From positions 3,729,501 to 3,793,500 of the forward strand of contig NC_007643.1 of NCBI RefSeq assembly GCF_000013085.1: a DNA stretch of 64,000 bases. Direction: 5' to 3'. Below are positions 47,524-54,354 of this stretch, in pieces. The notes under the pieces are model-generated. The model was not told the DNA's origin, did not search any database, and saw only the letters and a program-made list of their open reading frames with translations. The position numbers were made by a program, and so were the translations under genes. Position 1 is the first letter of the stretch. The number at the start of each line of letters is the position of its first letter. This DNA is from Rhodospirillum rubrum ATCC 11170 (GTDB taxonomy: Bacteria; Pseudomonadota; Alphaproteobacteria; Rhodospirillales; Rhodospirillaceae).

Positions 47524-47787
47524 GGGGGGAAAGCCTTCCGTTCGACGCGATGGATCGGAAAAAAACCAGGGATCGACGCCTTATAGCCCCGCCATCGGCC
47601 CGCCGCCACCCCGGCGAACGGCCGGCGGCAGGCTCTTCGCCGCGACGATCTCGGGCCGATCGACGCAAGGGCCGGGTTGCATCGCAGCGGGTGCCTCTCC
47701 ATAATGGAGGAAAGGCCCCGCGCGCCGCGACACCTCAACCGGTTTGTCGCCGCCGGGGCTGTAACCATGGAATGCTGGAGAATTGGC

Positions 47788-48156
47788 ATGAAAGCCGGAA
47801 ACCGCCTGATGGACGACTTTTCGCGCGTCGCCGGCGGAGCGCTGGGCGCGCTGGGCGGCCTCCGCGGCGAAATCGAGGTGATCGTGCGCCAGCGTCTTGA
47901 GAAGCTGATTTCGTCGATGGACCTGGTCACCCGCGAAGAATTCGACGCGGTGGCGGCGGTGGCCCGCGAAGCCCGCCAGCGGCAGGAAGACCTGGAAAAG
48001 CAGGTCGCCACCCTGGAAAGCCGCCTGACCGACCAGATCAAGACGGCGATCGCCGAAACGGCCCAGGCCGCCACCCCCGCTCCGACTGCCCGCCGCGCCG
48101 GCCCCAAGGGGGCGGGACCGCACGGCGAAGCCACCGACAAGCCGTCCGACCTCTAA
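47788..48156 (+). CDS. ubiK: UbiK-like (BMFP/DUF526) accessory factor
   Basis: 122 residues. MDDFSRVAGGALGALGGLRG is followed by EIEVIVRQRLEKLISSMDLV and a C-terminal coiled coil (REEFDAVAAVAREARQRQED). This is the BMFP pattern; UbiK promotes the soluble ubiquinone hydroxylation complex. The start at 47788 has GGAG 7 nt upstream. The tail is Ala/Pro-rich. Function is inferred from family. Confidence 0.85.
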   Translation: MKAGNRLMDDFSRVAGGALGALGGLRGEIEVIVRQRLEKLISSMDLVTREEFDAVAAVAREARQRQEDLEKQVATLESRLTDQIKTAIAETAQAATPAPTARRAGPKGAGPHGEATDKPSDL

Positions 48157-48414
48157 AGCGACCGGCGACGGGGCCGATCGCCCGGCTCCCCGGCCGCCTC
48201 CGCCACGCGCCCGTGCCCGGCGACGGTCCCTTGCGGACCGGTCGCCGGCGGCACGGCCCTTTCCGCGCCCGCACCCCGCCGGCCCCTCGCCGCCCGGGCC
48301 GATCGACGCGGATCGATCCCATCGTCGACAGCCCGTGATCGGGCGTCGGCCCGCTCGTTCCCCGGCGCCGCTCGCGGTCCCGGATAGGCCCCCCACCGTT
48401 ACGGAGAAGAGGGC

Positions 48415-48915
48415 ATGACGACAATCACCGCCTTGACCGAAGAGGCGACCCCCAATCCCATCGACCTGATCGAGTCCATCGCCGTCTTCAAGGAATGGAC
48501 CTTCGAGCGCCGTGGCGACCGGGAGATGGCCGTGGAGGTTCCCGGGCATTGGTGCGACTACGGGCTGTTCTTCTCGTGGTCGGAAGATCTCGACGCCTTG
48601 CACTTTTCCTGCGCCTTCGACATGCGCGTTCCCAAGAACCGCCGCGGCGAGATCCTTGACCTGCTCGCCCAGTTGAACGAGCGGCTGTGGCTTGGCCATT
48701 TCGCCCTGTGGAGCGAGACCGGGATCCCGATGTTCCGCCAGACCGTCTTGCTGTCGGGCCAGGAGTTGAACCGGGCCGGGCTGGAAGATCTGGTCGAGAT
48801 CGCCGTGACCGAATGCGAGCGCTTCTATCCCGCCTTCCAGTTCGCCATCTGGGGCGGCAAAAGCGCGCGGGAGGCCGTGGAGGCCGCCCTTTTGGAAACC
48901 GCTGGAGAAGCTTGA
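48415..48915 (+). CDS. YbjN-domain protein
   Basis: 166 residues, type III secretion chaperone-like YbjN fold: FKEWTFERRGDREMAVEVPG, then FFSWSEDLDALHFSCAFDMR and LLAQLNERLWLGHFALWSE. No enzymatic role is known. It lies 1 bp upstream of proC on the same strand. The 258-bp upstream spacer is GC-rich with no recognised element. Confidence 0.85.
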   Translation: MTTITALTEEATPNPIDLIESIAVFKEWTFERRGDREMAVEVPGHWCDYGLFFSWSEDLDALHFSCAFDMRVPKNRRGEILDLLAQLNERLWLGHFALWSETGIPMFRQTVLLSGQELNRAGLEDLVEIAVTECERFYPAFQFAIWGGKSAREAVEAALLETAGEA

Positions 48916-48916
48916 G

Positions 48917-49741
48917 ATGGGTTGCCTGACCACCGATACCCCGCTTGCGGGGGTTTCGTTGTTGCTGCTGGGCTGCGGGAAGATGGGCGGCGCCCTGCTG
49001 AACGGCTGGCTGGGCCGTGGCCTTGAGCCGAGCGCGGTCCATGTCGTCGATCCCCTGGCCGATCTGCCCGCCGGCGTCACCCGGCTGACCGCCGAGCAGG
49101 CCGTGGCCCTGCCGCCGCCCGACGTCTGTCTGGTGGCGATCAAGCCCCAGGTCGTCCCCGAGGTTCTGCCGGCCTATGCCCCGCTGGCCCAGGCCGGAAC
49201 GGTGTTCTTGTCGGTGGCGGCGGGCAAGACGATCGATGGCCTGTCGGGCCTGCTGGGCGGCGATGCCGCCGTGGTCCGAGCGATGCCCAACACCCCGGCC
49301 GCCGTCGGCCGGGGCGCCAGCGTGCTCTGCGCCAACGCCCGGGTGCCGGCGCCGACGCGCGCCCTGTGCGAAACCCTGATGGCCGCCGTCGGCACCGTCG
49401 AATGGGTCGATGACGAATCGCTGATCGACGCGGTGACGGCCCTGTCGGGCGGCGGCCCGGCCTATGTGTTCTTGCTGGTCGAATGCCTGGCCGAAGCCGG
49501 GCGGGCCAACGGCCTGCCGGCCGATCTGGCGATGCGGCTGGCGCGCAGCACGGTCGCCGGCTCGGGCGCCCTGCTTGACGGCAGCGCCGAAGACGCCGCC
49601 ACCTTGCGCAAGAACGTCACCAGCCACAAGGGCACGACCGCCGCCGCCCTGGCGGTGCTGATGGCCGAAGACGCCCTTCAGCCCATGGTCACCCGCGCCA
49701 TCGCCGCCGCCGCCGAACGCTCGCGCGAACTGGCTTCCTAA
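48917..49741 (+). CDS. proC: Pyrroline-5-carboxylate reductase
   Basis: 274 residues. Rossmann start LLLLGCGKMGGALLNGWL, VVRAMPNTPAAVGRG, and the C-terminal signature ALSGGGPAYVFLLVECLAEA with LRKNVTSHKGTTAAAL. It catalyses the last step of proline synthesis. Coupled to the YbjN gene (1-bp gap); the COQ9/TetR-fold gene follows 86 bp later. Confidence 0.95.
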   Translation: MGCLTTDTPLAGVSLLLLGCGKMGGALLNGWLGRGLEPSAVHVVDPLADLPAGVTRLTAEQAVALPPPDVCLVAIKPQVVPEVLPAYAPLAQAGTVFLSVAAGKTIDGLSGLLGGDAAVVRAMPNTPAAVGRGASVLCANARVPAPTRALCETLMAAVGTVEWVDDESLIDAVTALSGGGPAYVFLLVECLAEAGRANGLPADLAMRLARSTVAGSGALLDGSAEDAATLRKNVTSHKGTTAAALAVLMAEDALQPMVTRAIAAAAERSRELAS

Positions 49742-49827
49742 CGCCCCGTCGCCCGCGCCTCTTTTGCAAAAGGCTTTCACCGCCCATATCCAAGGGAGAA
49801 AGACGTCACAAGGAGCGGGGCTATTTC

Positions 49828-50472
49828 ATGGTCAATGCCAACGACGAAAGCATCCTGGACGGAGCATTGCGGGCGATCGCGCTCAGCGGCTGGTCGCGGG
49901 GCACCCTGGCCGGCATCGCCGCGGATGCCGGCCTTTCCCTGGCCGATCTGCTGCGGCTTTATCCAACGCGGGCCGCCTTGCTGGAGGCCTGGGGGCGGTC
50001 GGTCGATTTCGCCATGCTGGCCGAAGGGACGGCGACCGATCCCGGGGAAAGCGCCCGCGATCGGCTTTTCGAATTGCTGATGCGCCGTTTCGACGCCCTG
50101 GCCCCGCACAAGGAAACCCTGCGCGCCCTGTTGCCCTCGTTCGGCGGCGATCCGGCCCTGGCGCTGACCGCCGGCCTGGGCCTGGGCCGCTCGGCCGCCC
50201 TCACCCTTGAAGCCGCCGGCCTCAGCGCCGCCGGCCTGCGCGGCCTGCTGCGGGTGAAGGGCCTCTCGGCGGTTTATCTCTATACGCTGCGGGTCTGGCT
50301 TGCCGATGACACCGCCGACATGGCCCGCACCATGGCCGCGCTCGACAAGGCCCTTGATCAGGCCGAGGCGCTGGCCACCACGGTTTTCCGCCGGGGCGGC
50401 GCCGAGGCGACAGCGGCGGGACGGGTCGACTCGACCAGCGGCGCTGGGGGCGACGCTGCGGCGAATATCTAA
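49828..50472 (+). CDS. TetR-fold protein, COQ9-like
   Basis: 214 residues. The N-terminal helix-turn-helix has DGALRAIALSGWSRGTLAGI and LSLADLLRLYPTRAALLEAW. The C-terminal part, GLLRVKGLSAVYLYTLRVWL and ADDTADMARTMAALDKAL, follows the COQ9 pattern (KR-x-L-x-x-VY-x-x-T-x-x-x-WL-x-D). COQ9 is a TetR-fold lipid-binding protein of ubiquinone synthesis, so this may not be a transcription factor. A conventional TetR regulator of the following phasin gene remains possible. Confidence 0.75.
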   Translation: MVNANDESILDGALRAIALSGWSRGTLAGIAADAGLSLADLLRLYPTRAALLEAWGRSVDFAMLAEGTATDPGESARDRLFELLMRRFDALAPHKETLRALLPSFGGDPALALTAGLGLGRSAALTLEAAGLSAAGLRGLLRVKGLSAVYLYTLRVWLADDTADMARTMAALDKALDQAEALATTVFRRGGAEATAAGRVDSTSGAGGDAAANI

Positions 50473-50494
50473 ACCCACATGTACAAAGGGTTGA

Positions 50495-50509
50495 TTTTGC
50501 GGTGCAAAA
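50495..50509 (+). promoter_or_regulatory. Palindromic operator, PhaR-like, before the phasin promoter
   Basis: TTTTGC-GGT-GCAAAA is a perfect inverted repeat ending 7 bp before the -35 of the phasin gene. TGC-N3-GCA resembles operators of the PHB-responsive repressor PhaR. Confidence 0.5.
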
Positions 50510-50516
50510 AAACGCG

Positions 50517-50545
50517 TTGACTCAAGGGGGCCCAGTTCCTAGGGT
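50517..50545 (+). promoter_or_regulatory. Sigma-70-type promoter of the phasin gene
   Basis: TTGACT (50517-50522), a 17-bp spacer and TAGGGT (50540-50545), about 50 bp before the phasin start. Confidence 0.6.
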
Positions 50546-50596
50546 CTTGGGGTTAAAGCCTTTCCGCACCGCCATTTTCGCAGGGAGAGATACGAG

Positions 50597-51073
50597 ATGG
50601 CCAAGCAACCCGAGACCTTCCTTGACTTTGACTTCACGCGCTATTTCGCCGACCTCAAAGTCCCCGGGGTTGACGTCGAAAGCCTTATCGCCAGCCAGAA
50701 GCGCAACCTTGACGCGCTGACCAACGCCAATAAGCTGGCCTTCGAAGGCGTGCAGGCGATCTTCAAGCGTCAGGCCGAGATCCTTCGCCAGTCGGTCGAG
50801 GAATCCGCCCAGGCCGCCCAGGACATCGCCAAGGCCGAAACGCCCCAGGACAAGATCGCCAAGCAGACCGAAGTGGCCAAGGAAAGCTTCGAAAAAAGCG
50901 TGGCCAACCTGCGCGAACTGGTCGAATTGCTGGCCAAATCCAACACCGAGGTTTTCAATCTGCTGAATTCGCGGGTCAGCGAAGTGCTCGACGAGGCCAA
51001 GGATCTGGTGGTCAAGCAGCAGAACGCCACGGTCAAGACTCCGGCGCCGCGCGCCGCGACCACCCAGAAGTAA
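50597..51073 (+). CDS. Phasin family protein (PHB granule-associated)
   Basis: 158 residues, almost wholly helical. Phasin_2 pattern: LIASQKRNLDALTNANKLAF, EGVQAIFKRQAEILRQSVEE, then VANLRELVELLAKSNTEVFN. It coats polyhydroxybutyrate granules. The calculated size (about 17 kDa) and family fit ApdA, the R. rubrum activator of PHB depolymerisation, but I cannot confirm identity. GGGAGA precedes the ATG. The promoter and a PhaR-like operator lie upstream. Confidence 0.9.
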   Translation: MAKQPETFLDFDFTRYFADLKVPGVDVESLIASQKRNLDALTNANKLAFEGVQAIFKRQAEILRQSVEESAQAAQDIAKAETPQDKIAKQTEVAKESFEKSVANLRELVELLAKSNTEVFNLLNSRVSEVLDEAKDLVVKQQNATVKTPAPRAATTQK

Positions 51074-51190
51074 GCCTCTGTCTCGGCGTTTTCCCTCGAA
51101 CTCTCAGCGATAAACCGGGAGGTTCGGCCATAAGGCCGTTCCTCCGCTGTGTTTGTTATGCCCAAAGGGCATTTGCCCGAAGCGAATCCC

Positions 51191-51237
51191 AAAGCGAACC
51201 GCGTTAAACGCCCCTCTTCTTTGACGCGGTTCGCTTT
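51191..51237. repeat. CGCGTTAAA hairpin element, copy 2
   Basis: AAAGCGAACCGCGTTAAA (51191-51208) pairs with TTTGACGCGGTTCGCTTT (51220-51237) with one mismatch around CGCCCCTCTTC. Stem core and CCCCT loop match the element at 34573-34619. It lies between the phasin gene and csaA and may terminate the former. Confidence 0.7.
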
Positions 51238-51254
51238 ACAGCGAGAGGCTCGCG

Positions 51255-51590
51255 ATGACCATCTCTTATGCCGATTTCGAAAAGATCGATATCCGGGTGG
51301 GGACGGTGATCGAAGCCCTGCCCTTCCCGGAGGCGCGCAAGCCCGCCATCCGCCTGCGCATCGACTTCGGCGACGAGATCGGCGTGAAACGCAGTTCCGC
51401 CCAGTTGACCGCCCATTACACCCCCGAGGGATTGGTCGGTCGCCAGGTCATCGCCGTGGTCAATTTCCCGGCCAAGCAGATCGGCAAGACGGTCAGCGAT
51501 TGCCTAGTCCTCGGCGTCCCCGATCCGGCGGGCGAACCGGTTCTGCTCATCCCCGACCATCTGGTCTCCGACGGCGGCCGGCTGTTTTAG
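51255..51590 (+). CDS. csaA: CsaA-like tRNA-binding-domain protein
   Basis: 111 residues, a stand-alone OB-fold: FEKIDIRVGTVIEALPFPEA, KRSSAQLTAHYTPEGLVGRQ and VVNFPAKQIGKTVSDCLVLG. CsaA proteins have export-related chaperone activity and bind tRNA; the physiological role is unclear. GCGAGAGG lies upstream of the ATG. A bidirectional terminator follows. Confidence 0.92.
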   Translation: MTISYADFEKIDIRVGTVIEALPFPEARKPAIRLRIDFGDEIGVKRSSAQLTAHYTPEGLVGRQVIAVVNFPAKQIGKTVSDCLVLGVPDPAGEPVLLIPDHLVSDGGRLF

Positions 51591-51618
51591 GGCAGCCCGC
51601 CGAAACCCGCCCGTGAAA

Positions 51619-51662
51619 ACCCAAAAAGGGGAGCGCGAGGCTCCCCCTTTCGGGTTTTTTTC
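51619..51662 (+). terminator. Bidirectional terminator between csaA and phyR
   Basis: AAAGGGGAGC and GCTCCCCCTTT pair (one extra C) around a GCGAG loop, with GGGTTTTTTT after it on the plus strand. T-runs also follow it on the minus strand, serving both convergent genes. Confidence 0.85.
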
Positions 51663-51709
51663 GTTCCAGGGCCGATGGTTCTATCGCGCCGTCTCGCACG
51701 ATCGCCGAT

Positions 51710-52507
51710 TTATTCGGCGGCGACCGGCTGGGCCTGACGGAAGAACAGCGCCTGGGCGATGGTCACTTTCACCGTATCAACGGCGAAAGGCTTGGTCACC
51801 AGATAGGTCGGTTCCGGGCGCTGGCCGGTCAGCAGGCGCTCGGGATAGGCGGTGATGAAAACGATCGGAATATCCGCCCCGGCCAGAATCGAGCGGGCGG
51901 CATCGATGCCGGAACTGCCATCGGCCAGTTGGATATCGGCCAGAACCAGCCCCGGCTTCTTTTCAAGGGCCATCGCCTCGGCCTCGGCGCGGGTCGCGGC
52001 GATGCCGACCACCCGATGCCCCATGCTCTCGACGATATTGGCGATATCGAGGCCGATGATCGGCTCGTCCTCGATGACCAGAACCCGGGTGCTTTCCTGC
52101 TGGGCCATGGCCAGACGGGCCTGATCGACCAACGCGGCGGTTTGGCTGTCGTCGCGGCCAAGAACCATCGCCGCTTCGGCCAGGGTGAACCCTTCCATGG
52201 CGACGAGCAACAGCGCTTGGCGGTCTTCCGCGGGAAGCTGGCTGACCCGGCGTTGAATATCGGTCTCGGCATCCTCGGCCGGCGCCGACAGGGATCCCGC
52301 CGACATCCACACCTTATGAAACAACTGGTAAAGACGGACGCGAAGATCGGTCACATCGGGGATCACCCGCGGATCGGCGACGATCACCTCGAGGACGGCC
52401 TTGACGACTTCATCCCCGGCGATCTGATCGCCACACAACGCGCGGGCATAGCGGCGAAGAAACGGAAGCTGGTGGACAACGGCTTGCGACACGGCCGTAG
52501 CGGGCAT
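51710..52507 (-). CDS. phyR: PhyR, general stress response anti-anti-sigma response regulator
   Basis: 265 residues. An N-terminal sigma-like domain (FLRRYARALCGDQIAGDEVV; LPAEDRQALLLVAMEGFTLA) precedes a receiver domain (RVLVIEDEPIIGLDIANIVE; phosphoacceptor Asp in LVLADIQLADGSSGID; Lys in YLVTKPFAVDTV). When phosphorylated, the sigma-like part captures NepR and frees EcfG. It is divergent from nepR-ecfG-phyK. An ECF-type promoter lies upstream. Confidence 0.95.
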   Translation of the reverse strand: MPATAVSQAVVHQLPFLRRYARALCGDQIAGDEVVKAVLEVIVADPRVIPDVTDLRVRLYQLFHKVWMSAGSLSAPAEDAETDIQRRVSQLPAEDRQALLLVAMEGFTLAEAAMVLGRDDSQTAALVDQARLAMAQQESTRVLVIEDEPIIGLDIANIVESMGHRVVGIAATRAEAEAMALEKKPGLVLADIQLADGSSGIDAARSILAGADIPIVFITAYPERLLTGQRPEPTYLVTKPFAVDTVKVTIAQALFFRQAQPVAAE

Positions 52508-52579
52508 GGGCTCACCCCCTGACTAAAAGTATAGTGACGCCGGCCAAGCGGCCGAACACGCGGTATTTCGCCTTGCTCA

Positions 52580-52605
52580 AACACCTGGGGTGTCTGGTTG
52601 GTTCC
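52580..52605 (-). promoter_or_regulatory. EcfG-type promoter candidate for phyR
   Basis: On the minus strand GGAAC (52601-52605), 17 bases, then TGTT (52580-52583). The alphaproteobacterial general-stress sigma consensus is GGAAC-N16/17-(C)GTT. It sits about 75 bp upstream of the phyR start and would give autoregulation. Confidence 0.55.
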
Positions 52606-52686
52606 CTCAACGATCGATATTGTCGTCTTCACGCAAGATTAGAGGGAAACCCCCGGGGAAAGACCGGTCACGGGACCTTGATGGTC

Positions 52687-52746
52687 GAGGCCCGATAACC
52701 AAGGTCCGATAAACGAGGCCCGATAACCGAGGCCCGATAACCGAGG
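52687..52746 (+). repeat. 14-bp tandem repeat, four copies
   Basis: The unit GAGGCCCGATAACC occurs at 52687, 52715 and 52729, with a diverged second unit AAGGTCCGATAAAC at 52701 and a trailing GAGG at 52743. It lies in the divergent phyR-nepR spacer and may be a variable-number locus. Confidence 0.9.
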
Positions 52747-53054
52747 ATTGTCCCTAGAAAGAAAGAAGGGCTTGGACGATCCCCCTCCAACCGGAAGGCT
52801 ACAGAGGCTTAACGGCTTTTTGGCGGCGCGATGCAACCGCTTCAGGGGAAACACGTTATGAAGGACGAAGCGGCCTTGAGACCTATAAAAATCCGTTTTC
52901 TTTCAAGGAACATTCCCCGTCCTGGCGGCAGGCGGGAGAAGATCTTGGGACGCTCGTCGTGGGCTTCAAGATGAACGCGGGTCGCGGCGGACTGCGGCGG
53001 GGGTGGATTTACTCTTTCGGGCGAGCAAGGCTGATGAGCGTGTGGAAAGCTGAT

Positions 53055-53408
53055 ATGTCCTTTGAACCAAACAGTGATCGGGGCTCTTTGAATTTGGCGG
53101 GGGCCGACCAGGGGGACGACCGCGGCCGCCCGGCTTCGACTCCCGAGCCCGTCCGCCGGCCGACGCCCGGAGAAGAGCGGTGGCTGGGAACCTATCTGCG
53201 TCGGGCTTATGACGACGTGGTCGACGAACCCCTGCCCGACAGCTTCAACAGCCTTTTGAAGCAGCTCGAGCAAATGGATTCGCCCGGATCGCTCGATATG
53301 CCCCCCGTTGGCCGTCCCGACGAGGACGCCTCCGCCGGAACCGGGGACCCGCCCTCGGATGCCGCGGAGGCCACCCCCCAGGACGCCCCCCCCGCACGCG
53401 ACCGCTGA
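53055..53408 (+). CDS. nepR: NepR-family anti-sigma factor
   Basis: 117 residues. The NepR core is LGTYLRRAYDDVVDEPLPDS then FNSLLKQLEQM (about residues 45-75); both flanks are disordered and Pro/Asp-rich. It sequesters EcfG and is released by phosphorylated PhyR. ATG 53055 has GGAAA upstream; ATG 53034 is possible. ecfG follows 14 bp later. The C-terminal tail is longer than in many NepRs. Confidence 0.92.
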   Translation: MSFEPNSDRGSLNLAGADQGDDRGRPASTPEPVRRPTPGEERWLGTYLRRAYDDVVDEPLPDSFNSLLKQLEQMDSPGSLDMPPVGRPDEDASAGTGDPPSDAAEATPQDAPPARDR

Positions 53409-53422
53409 CGGAAGGCTTTTCC

Positions 53423-54259
53423 ATGACCCATCGCTCCGCGCCCCGCAACGGGCTCGCCTCGGCCAGCTTTTCCCAGTCCCCGGCCCCGCCTGTGGCGCCC
53501 GGCGCCACGACCTCCATTGCGCCCGACCCCGACCTGGAAGACGAGGCGCTGGCTTGCGACGGCTCGTCCCAGGCCCCCTCCGACACCGAAGAGGCGCGAG
53601 AGGAGGCCGAGACCTCGGAAAACCAGTTGTTCGAGAACCAGAACCGCGATGGGGGCGAGGCGCCGGCCCGCCGCCGGGACCGCGAGAGTCTGCCGCCGGC
53701 GGTTTTCAACAAGCTGCTCATCGACAGCCTGCCCCATATGCGCGCCTTCGCCCGCTCACTGACCGACGACCGGGCCCTGGCCGATGATCTGGCCCAGGAA
53801 GCCGCCACCCGCGCCCTGGCCAACCGCGACAGCTATCACGCCGGAACCAATTTCCGCGCCTGGATCTTCACCATCGTCCGCAACTGTTTTTATTCCGAGC
53901 ATCGTCGCAAGTGGCGTCGCATGGAAAAGGGCAATGAAGACGCGATGATCCGCGCCGGCGCCCCGGAAACCCAGGAAAGCGGCCTGCGCATGGAGGATTT
54001 CAAGCGCGGCTTCACCTTGCTGTCGGAAGAACAGCGCGAAGCCCTGGTTCTGGTCGGAGCCTGCGGCTTTGATTATCAGCAAGCCGCCGAGATCGCCGGC
54101 TGCGCCGTCGGCACCATGAAAAGCCGTGTTTCGCGGGCCCGGGCCGAATTGCGCACCATGCTCGACGAGGACGCCCTCAAGGGCGACCGCTCCGACTTCG
54201 CAAAATTGGCCAAGGGAGGCTTCGAAGATCAGTTGGATCGGTCCTTGGGCCTGAAATGA
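53423..54259 (+). CDS. ecfG: EcfG-type general stress sigma factor
   Basis: 278 residues. A long N-terminal acidic extension (about 90 residues, unusual for EcfG) precedes region 2 (AFARSLTDDRALADDLAQEA; NFRAWIFTIVRNCFYSEHRR) and region 4 (LSEEQREALVLVGACGFDYQ; GCAVGTMKSRVSRARAELRT). It directs transcription of general stress genes. GGAAGG precedes the ATG. It sits between nepR and the cognate kinase gene. Confidence 0.93.
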   Translation: MTHRSAPRNGLASASFSQSPAPPVAPGATTSIAPDPDLEDEALACDGSSQAPSDTEEAREEAETSENQLFENQNRDGGEAPARRRDRESLPPAVFNKLLIDSLPHMRAFARSLTDDRALADDLAQEAATRALANRDSYHAGTNFRAWIFTIVRNCFYSEHRRKWRRMEKGNEDAMIRAGAPETQESGLRMEDFKRGFTLLSEEQREALVLVGACGFDYQQAAEIAGCAVGTMKSRVSRARAELRTMLDEDALKGDRSDFAKLAKGGFEDQLDRSLGLK

Positions 54260-54354
54260 CGGTGGGCTTGACGGGTGCATGGGTTTGAGGTGACGGTTCC
54301 GCCCGGCAAACCGGGGCAGAGTCGTGGAATAGGGCGTGTGGGGAAGGGGGAGCG

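Larger units (their letters stand above)
52508..53054. other. Divergent phyR-nepR intergenic region (547 bp)
   Basis: No gene was recognised. It contains the EcfG-type site (52580-52605) and the 14-bp tandem repeat (52687-52746). A GGAAC at 52907-52911 lacks a matching GTT at the right spacing. Alternative nepR starts lie at its right edge. Confidence 0.6.

Noticed and set aside
53423-53700. Separate small gene for the acidic N-terminus of EcfG
   Set aside because: It is continuous in frame with the sigma domains and no stop or internal start with a good ribosome site was evident.
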